This document shows, in pieces, positions 1-6,100 of a DNA stretch of 10,356 nt. The first letter of the stretch is position 1. Each line of letters opens with the position of its first letter. Under the pieces are notes generated by a model that saw only the letters and a program-made list of their open reading frames with translations, made no database searches and had not been told where the DNA came from. This DNA comes from Verrucomicrobia bacterium UBA740 (lineage in GTDB: Bacteria; Verrucomicrobiota; Kiritimatiellia; RFP12; UBA1067). Position numbers and translations under genes: made by a program. The stretch covers positions 1 to 10,356 of the forward strand of contig DBKW01000067.1 of assembly GCA_002298665.1 (NCBI GenBank). Direction: 5' to 3'.

Positions 1-44
1 AACGCCATCGCCGTTCCGGCGCAACGCCATCACCGTTCCGGCGC
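1..44. repeat. Two-copy 22-bp tandem repeat
   Basis: Two head-to-tail 22-bp units (1-22 and 23-44) begin AACGCCATC and end GTTCCGGCGC. They differ only at unit position 10 (G in the first, A in the second). A third unit seems to start (AACGG at 45-49) and then diverges. The array may extend to the left of the window. The 22-bp unit is not a multiple of three, so it is unlikely to be coding. Function is unknown. Confidence 0.85.
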
Positions 45-56
45 AACGGGGTGGGG

Positions 57-91
57 GTAGGACGAGTAGGACAGTCAGGACGAGTAGGACG
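57..91. repeat. 9-nt-period GGAC array, left flank
   Basis: AGGAC recurs at 59, 68, 77 and 86, exactly every 9 bases, inside units of the form GTAGGACGA. Four imperfect units are visible. A similar 9-nt-period array with GGAC/CGAC cores lies at the right end of the window (10324-10356). I see no coding, promoter or terminator role. It looks like a degenerate microsatellite-like component of a dispersed intergenic repeat. Confidence 0.75.
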
Positions 92-99
92 CCCCCCCC

Positions 100-133
100 T
101 CTACATCCTCTATATCCTCTACACGGCTAATAA
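100..133. repeat. 34-bp TCTACA element, left copy
   Basis: This element consists of three 9-nt units (TCTACATCC, TCTATATCC, TCTACACGG) followed by a CTAATAA tail. It matches 10117-10150 at 29 of 34 positions, and all five differences are C/T transitions. The two copies lie almost 10 kb apart, one on each side of the gene run. The element belongs to a repeat family rather than to a gene. Function is unknown. Confidence 0.8.
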
Positions 134-157
134 CGACCCCTTCTCTGCGTTCTCCGC

Positions 158-176
158 CTCTCCGCGTGAGATATTC
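158..176. repeat. 19-bp GTGAGATATTC element, left copy
   Basis: CTCTCCGCGTGAGATATTC matches 10086-10104 at 18 of 19 positions; the one difference is a C/T transition. In this copy it is preceded by extra CTCTGCG/CTCCGCC-type units at 143 and 152, giving again a spacing of about 9 bases. It lies about 30 bases upstream of the ddl -10 box and downstream of the TCTACA element. In the right flank the order is reversed. Confidence 0.75.
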
Positions 177-208
177 CCCCTTCCCCCCTCCTCAGAAACG
201 GCTATATA

Positions 209-217
209 TGGTATAAT
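209..217 (+). promoter_or_regulatory. Extended -10 promoter of ddl (near-leaderless)
   Basis: TGGTATAAT is a perfect consensus extended -10 (TGn plus TATAAT at 212-217). No good -35 hexamer is seen at the usual distance (around 189-194, TCCTCA), which is common for extended -10 promoters. Counting the last T as -7 puts the transcription start at about 224, and the ddl ATG is at 226. The mRNA would therefore have a leader of 0-3 nt. No Shine-Dalgarno sequence lies between the box and the ATG. The box and its spacing are seen directly; the start site is inferred. Confidence 0.75.
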
Positions 218-225
218 AGTCGAAC

Positions 226-1143
226 ATGAAGAAAGTAACCGTATTGATGGGCGGCACGTCGAACGAACGTGCGGTCTCTTTGGCGAGCGGGGCCAATGTC
301 GCCAAGGCATTGGCGTCCCTCGGCACGTACGACGTCACCCCGCTCGTGCTGGAGGCGGACAATCTCGACACGCTCCCGGCCGGGACGGAGGTCGTGTACA
401 TCGCCCTGCACGGCGGATGGGGCGAAGACGGCGGCGTGCAGCAGGCCCTGAACGAACGCGGCATTCCCTATACGGGACCGGGCGTGGAGGCCTCGCGCCT
501 GGCGATGGACAAGATTTTGACGAAGAAAAGGCTCGACCAGCGCGGCGTTTGCACGGGCGAATGGTACATCACGCGCAAGGATTCCACGCGCCGCTGCCGC
601 CTGCCCTTCCCCGTCGTCGTCAAAGCGCCGCGGGACGGCAGCAGCGTGGGCGTCTACAAGTGCAACAACGAGGAGGAGTATGCGCTCGCCGTCCGCAAGG
701 CCTGGGCCATCGACGCCGAGAAATATCCGGAAAAGCAGTGCGTGGCGCTGGTCGAGGAGTTCATCCCCGGACGCGAGATGACCGTGGGCATCATCGACGG
801 CGCCCCGCTGCCCGTCATCGAGATCGTCGCCCCGGGCGGCTGGTACGGCTACACGGCCAAGTACAAGTCGGACGACACGCGCTATCCTTTCGTGACGGAC
901 GCCAAACTGTCCGCGGCGCTCCAGAAGGACGCCCTGCGGGCGTGGAACGCGCTCGGCTGCCGCGGCGTGGCGCGGGTGGACTTTCGGGTGGACGCGAACG
1001 GCTACGGCTACGTGCTCGAACTCAACACGTCGCCCGGCTTCACGGCCCACTCCCTCGTCCCGAAGGCCGGCATGGCGCTGGGGCTGTCGTTCGCGCAGGT
1101 CTGCGACCGGATTCTCCGCGCGGCGGATTTCGACCGGACATGA
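226..1143 (+). CDS. ddl: D-alanine--D-alanine ligase
   Basis: This cytoplasmic ATP-grasp enzyme joins two D-alanines, using ATP, to make the dipeptide that MurF adds to the peptidoglycan precursor. The 305 residues match the length of E. coli DdlB (306). Visible motifs are GGTSNERAVSL (residues 9-19, with E14 matching catalytic E15 of DdlB), DGSSVGV (137-143, serine loop), EEFIPGREMTVG (177-188), AKYKSDDTRY (211-220, with Y213 matching Y216) and ARVDF plus ELNTSPGFTAHSLVPKA (249-281). The metal ligands D252, E265 and N267 are present. The start fits the MKKVTVLMGGTS N-terminus typical of the family, and no ribosome-binding site precedes it. The stop overlaps ftsQ by ATGA. It heads the operon, while murC/murB, which often lie just upstream in other bacteria, are absent from this spot. 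Confidence 0.97.
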   Translation: MKKVTVLMGGTSNERAVSLASGANVAKALASLGTYDVTPLVLEADNLDTLPAGTEVVYIALHGGWGEDGGVQQALNERGIPYTGPGVEASRLAMDKILTKKRLDQRGVCTGEWYITRKDSTRRCRLPFPVVVKAPRDGSSVGVYKCNNEEEYALAVRKAWAIDAEKYPEKQCVALVEEFIPGREMTVGIIDGAPLPVIEIVAPGGWYGYTAKYKSDDTRYPFVTDAKLSAALQKDALRAWNALGCRGVARVDFRVDANGYGYVLELNTSPGFTAHSLVPKAGMALGLSFAQVCDRILRAADFDRT

Positions 1144-1967
1144 GAAAGACGGGAAAAAGCTCGCCCGCCGCCAAACGCGTGCGCCGGCGTCTCTTCGCGC
1201 TTCTGGGCCTTCTCATCCTCCTGGGCGGGCTCGCCTGGGGCGTCGTCCGCCTCCACGCCCTCTGGATCGCCCCCTGCACGCTGACGGACGTCGCCGAACA
1301 GATTTCGCTCGAGGGCAACGAATACGTACCCTCCGACACCATCCTTTCGGCGTGCGGGCTCGCCAACGGCGTGAATCTGGCCGAATACGCCCGCCGGTTC
1401 GAGCAGGTCCGCGCCCGCGTCCTCGCCCGCATCCCCAACCTGCGCACCCTCGACTTCACGCGCTACTTCCCCAATCAGCTGGACATCCGGGTCAGCGAAC
1501 GCACGCCCCTCGCCCGACTCGGCCAGCGGGGCGGAACCAAGCGGACCGGGCGCGTCGTGGACGAAGAGGGCGTCGTCTTCCTGCGCACCTCCGGGACGCA
1601 GCTCCTGCCGGCCATCCTGGAACCCACCCCGACGCCCAAGGGGAAGATCCTCGACGAGCGCGCCCGCGCGGCGCTCGACCTGGTCGTCGCCTGCCGCGAC
1701 CCCGAACTCGAGAAACTGAATCTCCAGGCCGTCGACGCCACCCCCAAGGACTATCTCCTCATCACCTTCGGCACGCACCGCTACAATCGCGCCAAAATCG
1801 ACTGGGAAGGACGCGGCCAACCCACGGAAAAGGCGCGCAAAGCCCTGCGAACCGCCCTTCTGCAACTCAAACAGGCCGTCGACACCCATCTGGGCGAACG
1901 CGTCCTCATGTGGAATGCGACCATCCCCAACCGCGTCTTCGCGGATACCCAGGAGCCCATCCGATGA
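1140..1967 (+). CDS. ftsQ: Cell division protein FtsQ (POTRA, single-pass membrane)
   Basis: FtsQ is a bitopic divisome protein that, with FtsL and FtsB in other bacteria, links the cytoplasmic ring to septal wall synthesis. The 275 residues show a basic cytoplasmic tail (1-18, RKTGK..AKRVRRR), one membrane segment (about 18-38), and then an extracytoplasmic POTRA-like domain (about 55-122) starting ISLEGNEYVPSDTIL and ending LDIRVSERTPLARL, the typical strand before the beta domain. VVDEEGVVF (139-147) fits the following FtsQ domain. Overall similarity is low, as is normal for FtsQ, so the call rests on POTRA layout, topology and its place between ddl and ftsA. The start at 1140 overlaps the ddl stop by ATGA, and no clear Shine-Dalgarno sequence precedes it, so translation is probably coupled to ddl. 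The same frame stays open upstream of 1140, but only because of GC bias. Confidence 0.9.
   Translation: MRKTGKSSPAAKRVRRRLFALLGLLILLGGLAWGVVRLHALWIAPCTLTDVAEQISLEGNEYVPSDTILSACGLANGVNLAEYARRFEQVRARVLARIPNLRTLDFTRYFPNQLDIRVSERTPLARLGQRGGTKRTGRVVDEEGVVFLRTSGTQLLPAILEPTPTPKGKILDERARAALDLVVACRDPELEKLNLQAVDATPKDYLLITFGTHRYNRAKIDWEGRGQPTEKARKALRTALLQLKQAVDTHLGERVLMWNATIPNRVFADTQEPIR
1951..1955 (+). promoter_or_regulatory. Ribosome binding site of ftsA
   Basis: AGGAG lies inside the end of ftsQ, 8 bases before the ftsA ATG at 1964. It supports that start and independent re-initiation on ftsA despite the ATGA overlap. Confidence 0.75.
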
Positions 1968-3166
1968 CTAATGTATATGCCGCGCTGGAAATCGGCACCT
2001 CGCGCACCGTCCTCGCCGTCGCGACCGCGACGCCCGGCGAACGCCTCAGAATCGCCTCTTTCGCCCAAATCCCCTCCTCGGGCGTGCGCAAGAGTTCCAT
2101 CACCAACATGAACCACGCGCGCCACTCCGTCTCTTCCGTCCTGAACGAAATCGAACGCCAGCAGGCCAAAAACGACGTCTCGCTCTCCATTTCCAACGCC
2201 TTCCTGCTCGTCAACGGCGCCCACATCAAGGCGGACCCCTTCCAGGCGACGGTCCCGGTCGAGGGCTCGAAGGTCAAGGAAAGCGACATCGAAAACGTGA
2301 TGGCCGCCGCCCGCGCCTGGCCGCTTCCGCGCGAACGCGAACTCCTGGATATCGTCGACCAGACCTACGCCCTGGATACCCACGGCGGGATTTCCGAAGT
2401 GCGCGGCATGAGCGGACGCGTCCTCAAGCTCAACACCCTCCAGATACACGCCGACCACAACCGCATAGACGACGCGAAAACCGCCGCGGCCGCGGCCCAT
2501 CTGGACATCCGCGAACCCCTCTGCGCCCTGACCTGCGCGGGCGACGCCGCGCTGACGGAACGCGACAAGCGCGACGGCGTGCTTCTGATCGACTTCGGCG
2601 GCGGCTCGACGGGCTTCGCCGTCTATGCGGACGGCTACCTGGCGACGGCCGACATCTTCGCGGTGGGGGGCGACCACATCACGAATGACATCGCCTACGC
2701 CTTCCGCACCACGACCCAGCAGGCCGAAACGATAAAGATCAACGAGGCGAGCGCGCGCGTGCGGCCCGAAAACGGTGCCCCCGCCCGCGTCAACCTCCCC
2801 GGCAAGTCCGCCCTCGTGCAGGACCGGACGCTTTCCCGCCGCGGACTCGATACGGTCGTCAACGCCCGCGTGAACGAGATTCTGGGAATCATCCGCGACA
2901 ATCTCGACGAACACGGCTTCCTGGGGCAACTCAACGCCGGCGTCGTCATCACGGGCGGCGGCGCGGCGCTTCTGGGCCTGGAGGAATCGATTTCGCGCGA
3001 ATTGGGCATGCCCGTGCGCAAAGGCGTCCCCCTCGAGATCGACGGACTCGAGGATGTCGCGCATCCGGAATCCTTCGCGGCGATCGCCGGCGCGCTGGCC
3101 TACGCCCACCGGAACTACGAACAGAAATCCATCTTCAGCAACCTGTTCGGAGGGCTTTTCAGATGA
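1964..3166 (+). CDS. ftsA: Cell division protein FtsA (actin-like Z-ring anchor)
   Basis: FtsA is an actin-fold ATP-binding protein that polymerises on the membrane and tethers FtsZ. The 400 residues show the phosphate-1 loop ALEIGTSRT (7-15; D is E here), an SHS2-like 1C region (about 80-160), phosphate-2 LLIDFGGGSTGFAVY (207-221), VGGDHITNDIA (234-244) and the adenosine motif VVITGGGAALLGLEE (327-341). The last 13 residues (about 388-400, KSIFSNLFGGLFR) form the expected amphipathic membrane-targeting helix. The start has a good Shine-Dalgarno sequence and overlaps ftsQ by ATGA. The stop overlaps ftsZ by ATGA, suggesting coupled and balanced synthesis. The glutamate in phosphate-1, where FtsA proteins usually have aspartate (DIGTS), is a mild oddity. 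The protein is otherwise complete. Confidence 0.96.
   Translation: MTNVYAALEIGTSRTVLAVATATPGERLRIASFAQIPSSGVRKSSITNMNHARHSVSSVLNEIERQQAKNDVSLSISNAFLLVNGAHIKADPFQATVPVEGSKVKESDIENVMAAARAWPLPRERELLDIVDQTYALDTHGGISEVRGMSGRVLKLNTLQIHADHNRIDDAKTAAAAAHLDIREPLCALTCAGDAALTERDKRDGVLLIDFGGGSTGFAVYADGYLATADIFAVGGDHITNDIAYAFRTTTQQAETIKINEASARVRPENGAPARVNLPGKSALVQDRTLSRRGLDTVVNARVNEILGIIRDNLDEHGFLGQLNAGVVITGGGAALLGLEESISRELGMPVRKGVPLEIDGLEDVAHPESFAAIAGALAYAHRNYEQKSIFSNLFGGLFR
3149..3154 (+). promoter_or_regulatory. Ribosome binding site of ftsZ
   Basis: GGAGGG, 8 bases before the ftsZ ATG at 3163, is among the strongest Shine-Dalgarno matches in the window. This fits the need to make more FtsZ than FtsA from one message. 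It lies inside the codons for the FtsA membrane helix. Confidence 0.8.
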
Positions 3167-4275
3167 ACGAAACTTCCTCTCTTTTGCTCCTGGGCGTCGG
3201 CACGGCCGGTTGCGCGCTGGCGCGCGGCGTGCGACAGGCTTTCGGACCCGGCCTGCGACTCCTGTTGACGGATACGGACGCCGACACGGGCGCCGACGAA
3301 GACGGCTTCATCCTCCTCGGCGGCGACCGGCTCGCCGGCCGCGGCACGGGAGGCGACGACGTGAGCGGACGCCTGGCGGCCGAGGATTCGATGCCGACGC
3401 TCGACGCGGCCCTGCAGGGCGTGCGCCTGGCCGTCGTCGTGACGGCGCTGGGCGGGGGCACCGGCACGGGCGCGACAATCGAAATCGTCAAGCATCTCCG
3501 CGCACGCGGCCTGACCGTGCCCGTGTTCGCCACGGAACCTTTCAAGATGGAGGGCGAAGAACGCCTGCGCCGCGCCCGCGGCGCACTCCCCCTCGTCGCG
3601 GAAAACGCCAATGGCGCCTTCTTCCTGCCGCTCGACAGCCTCGTGCAGGGCGAGGACAACATGGCGCGCGCCTTGGCCCGGGCGATCGATACGCTCGCCG
3701 CCGGCGTAACCCTCTTCTGGCGCCTGCTCGCGACGCCCGGCTACATTCGCCTGGACACCGAACGCCTCCACCGCCTCCTGGAGACGGCCGGTCGCGGACA
3801 TTTCGCGACGTTCACCGCCCAGGGCCCGGGACGCGCGGCCGAAATCCTGGACCAACTTTCCCGCTCGCCCCTCCTGGACAAGGGGACGGAACCGTTGCAG
3901 TCCGCGCTGCTCGGCGTCCTCGCCGGCGACGACCTGCGCCTCAGCGAATGCGCCACGCTGGCGGATGGCGTGCGCGAACGCGTGGGCGCGGCTGTCCCCT
4001 TCACCCTGGCGACCGTGAACGACGAAGCGGCCTTCGCGGACCGTCTCAGCGTCGTCGTCCTCCTTCTGGAACCGTCCGTCGCGGCGCATGCCGACGAGAA
4101 AAACGGGAAAGCGATGCGGCGCGTCCTGCGCCGGAACGCGAAGAACGGAAACCTTCTCGCCATCGGGCCCCAGTCGCAGGGCGGCCGATTCAACAACATC
4201 GAGGCCACCTACTACCGCAACGAGAACCTGGATACGCCCACATTCATACGGAGGGGGATTTCGATTGAGTCTTGA
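3163..4275 (+). CDS. ftsZ: Divergent FtsZ with altered T7 loop
   Basis: FtsZ is the tubulin homologue that forms the division ring. The 370 residues align with FtsZ throughout: T1 loop GVGTAG (11-16), TDTDA (36-40), tubulin signature GGGTGTG (97-103), EPFKMEGEERL (125-135), LPLDSL (155-160), D176 in the place of E. coli D187, PGYIRLDTERL (192-202), SPLL (235-238) and GVLAGDDLRLSE (251-262). A short linker (about 304-340) leads to LDTPTFIRR (356-364), close to the standard D-I-P-A-F-L-R-R peptide that binds FtsA. Departures from the family are a degenerate T1 loop lacking the usual asparagine, leucine for N165, and, in T7, R196 for N207 and R201 for D212, with only D198 kept (E. coli numbering for the references). 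It overlaps ftsA by 4 bases and mutL by 11. Identity is secure; normal GTPase activity is doubtful. Confidence 0.94.
   Translation: MNETSSLLLLGVGTAGCALARGVRQAFGPGLRLLLTDTDADTGADEDGFILLGGDRLAGRGTGGDDVSGRLAAEDSMPTLDAALQGVRLAVVVTALGGGTGTGATIEIVKHLRARGLTVPVFATEPFKMEGEERLRRARGALPLVAENANGAFFLPLDSLVQGEDNMARALARAIDTLAAGVTLFWRLLATPGYIRLDTERLHRLLETAGRGHFATFTAQGPGRAAEILDQLSRSPLLDKGTEPLQSALLGVLAGDDLRLSECATLADGVRERVGAAVPFTLATVNDEAAFADRLSVVVLLLEPSVAAHADEKNGKAMRRVLRRNAKNGNLLAIGPQSQGGRFNNIEATYYRNENLDTPTFIRRGISIES
4250..4257 (+). promoter_or_regulatory. Ribosome binding site that decides the mutL TTG start
   Basis: GGAGGGGG lies in the last codons of ftsZ, 7 bases before a TTG at 4265 that is in frame with mutL. 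No ATG in this frame lies near the conserved MutL N-terminus. Starting at this TTG gives a short lead-in (MSLDRDGHVHVLP) directly before the conserved HVANKIAAGEVVERP block, matching family length. Confidence 0.7.
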
Positions 4276-6100
4276 CCGCGATGGACATGTCCACGTGCTG
4301 CCGCTCCACGTGGCGAACAAGATCGCCGCGGGAGAGGTCGTCGAGCGACCGGCTTCGGTCGTCAAGGAACTCGTCGAAAACGCCTTGGACGCCGGCGCAA
4401 AGGACGTCCGCATCGCCATTGCGGCGGGCGGACGCAAGCTCATTTCCGTGCAGGACGACGGGTGCGGCATGACGAAAGAGGACGCGCTTCTGTCGCTCGA
4501 GCGCCAGGCGACCTCCAAAATCCTGGATGTTGACGACATCGAACGCATCGACACGCTCGGCTTCCGCGGCGAAGCCGTGCCCTCCATCGCGTCCGTATCC
4601 CGTTTCACGCTTACGACACGCCGGGCGGACGCAGACGAAGGCACGCAACTCGTCGTCAACGCGGGCGCACTGGGCGACGTGCGCGCGGCGGGCTGTCCCC
4701 CGGGAACGCGCGTGGAAGTGCGCGACCTCTTCTGCAACGTCCCCGCGCGGCGCAAATTCCTGCACTCGACCGCGACGGAGGAAAGCCATGTCAAGGCGGT
4801 GTTCACCGCGCACGCCCTCGCCCATCCGCAGGTCGGATTCGCGCTTTCCGTCGACGGACGCGAACTCTACCGCCTGCCGCCCGCCGAAAAGCTCGCCGAC
4901 CGCGTGCGCGATCTGTTCGGCCCCGACTTCCTCGCCGCCCTCCTCCCGGTCGAGACGCCGGACGCCGGTGCGGCCATCCGCGTGACCGGATTCCTGGAGC
5001 GCCCCAACCGCGCCCTGCCCTCCCGGCGCGACCAGTACATTTTCGTCAACGGACGCCCGGCGTCCGCCCCCGCCATCGCCTACGCCCTGCGCGAGGCCTA
5101 TCCGCGGCGTCCGGGCGACGTGCGCCCGGCGGCCATTCTCTTCCTGACCTTGCCGCCCGGGCAGGTGGACGTCAACGTGCACCCGACCAAGCGCGAAGTG
5201 CGCTTCCGCGACAACGGCGCGGTCAAACGCGCCTTCCTGGACGCGCTCGAGGCCGCCCTCAAGCCCGCGCCCGCGGAACCTCCGGCCCCCACGCACCCGA
5301 CAGACACTCCGCCCCCTCCCGCCGCGGTCGAACCCCCGCGCGAAGAGCCGCCGGCCGACCCGGTCGGGGCGCCTGCCGCGAACGCGGCGCCCCCGGCGGC
5401 CCTCCCCCCGGCGCATGTCTTCACCACGACGGAAACGCCGCGGATTCGCCCCGCCCCGCCCGCGCCCCGCCCGGCGCAAATCGAGTTCGCCGTCTCGCCC
5501 GTTTCAACCGCCTCCAGGCCCTGGGCGTGGTTCCACTATCTGGCGACGACCGAGACGGGCTATCTGCTGCTGGAAACCGATTCGGGCGTCGTCACCGTCA
5601 ATCCGCGCGCCGCGCGCGAACGCATCGTCTTCGAGCGCCTGGCGCACGCGCCGGACGGCACGCCGGTCATCGCCCAGACCCTCCTCATCCCGGACGTCAT
5701 CCACCTTCCCCCGGCGGAAGCGACGCGCCTGCGCAGCCTTCTGGACGCCGTCGACCGCATGGGATTCAAAGTCGAGGAGTTCGGGCACGACACCTTCAAA
5801 GTCGATGCGGTTCCGCAGATCGCCGCGAACCTGTCGCCCGCCGAGCTGCTGACGACGATCGCGCACGATTGCGCGGAAAATTCCGCGCGCCGCACGAACG
5901 CCCGCTGGCGGGAGGAACTCATCGCGCGCTCCGTGGCGAGGTCCTGCGCCGGTGCCTCCGACAAATTGACCCGGGAGGCCGCCGTCCAGCTCGTGGAGGA
6001 GCTCGCCTCCTGCCGCATGCCCTACGTCTGTCCGCGCGGAAAACCCATCATGATCTTCACCTCCACGCGCGAGCTCAACCGCAAATTCGGACGCGAATGA
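4265..6100 (+). CDS. mutL: DNA mismatch repair protein MutL, endonuclease site degenerate
   Basis: MutL is the GHKL ATPase that couples MutS mismatch recognition to strand removal. The 611 residues hold a full ATPase half: NKIAAGEVVERP (18-29), KELVENALDAGA (34-45, catalytic E35), DDGCGM (64-69), GFRGEAVPSIASV (99-111; V where L is usual), GTRVEVRDLFCNVPARRKF (147-165) and VNVHPTKREVRF (303-314). A proline-rich linker (about 333-405) precedes a C-terminal dimerisation domain (about 420-611). QTLLIP (471-476) fits the beta-clamp-binding motif. The endonuclease motif DQHA(X)2E(X)4E reads N-P-R-A-x2-E-x4-E at 446-457, and CPHGRP reads CPRGKP (589-594). The D and two H metal ligands are therefore replaced, while E452 and C589 remain. 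Nicking activity is probably lost or changed. TTG is the likely start, overlapping ftsZ by 11 bases. The stop overlaps the flippase gene by ATGA. Confidence 0.95.
   Translation: MSLDRDGHVHVLPLHVANKIAAGEVVERPASVVKELVENALDAGAKDVRIAIAAGGRKLISVQDDGCGMTKEDALLSLERQATSKILDVDDIERIDTLGFRGEAVPSIASVSRFTLTTRRADADEGTQLVVNAGALGDVRAAGCPPGTRVEVRDLFCNVPARRKFLHSTATEESHVKAVFTAHALAHPQVGFALSVDGRELYRLPPAEKLADRVRDLFGPDFLAALLPVETPDAGAAIRVTGFLERPNRALPSRRDQYIFVNGRPASAPAIAYALREAYPRRPGDVRPAAILFLTLPPGQVDVNVHPTKREVRFRDNGAVKRAFLDALEAALKPAPAEPPAPTHPTDTPPPPAAVEPPREEPPADPVGAPAANAAPPAALPPAHVFTTTETPRIRPAPPAPRPAQIEFAVSPVSTASRPWAWFHYLATTETGYLLLETDSGVVTVNPRAARERIVFERLAHAPDGTPVIAQTLLIPDVIHLPPAEATRLRSLLDAVDRMGFKVEEFGHDTFKVDAVPQIAANLSPAELLTTIAHDCAENSARRTNARWREELIARSVARSCAGASDKLTREAAVQLVEELASCRMPYVCPRGKPIMIFTSTRELNRKFGRE

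Noticed and set aside
57..91. CRISPR-like array
   Set aside because: Units are 9 bases, contiguous and without spacers.
51..1139. Open frame continuing upstream of ftsQ in the same frame
   Set aside because: It runs through low-complexity repeats and then out of frame over ddl, whose own motifs are unmistakable. The openness comes from high GC. FtsQ starts at 1140.
4281..4472. ATG at 4281 as the start of a small gene or of mutL
   Set aside because: It is in a different frame from mutL, its 66-residue product shows no family features, and it lies over the conserved MutL N-terminus. The Shine-Dalgarno sequence points to TTG 4265.
3115..4806. 563-residue minus-strand open frame over ftsZ and mutL
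   Set aside because: It has no recognisable domain, its composition is rich in R, A and G as expected for an antisense shadow of GC-rich genes, and it cuts across two solid genes.
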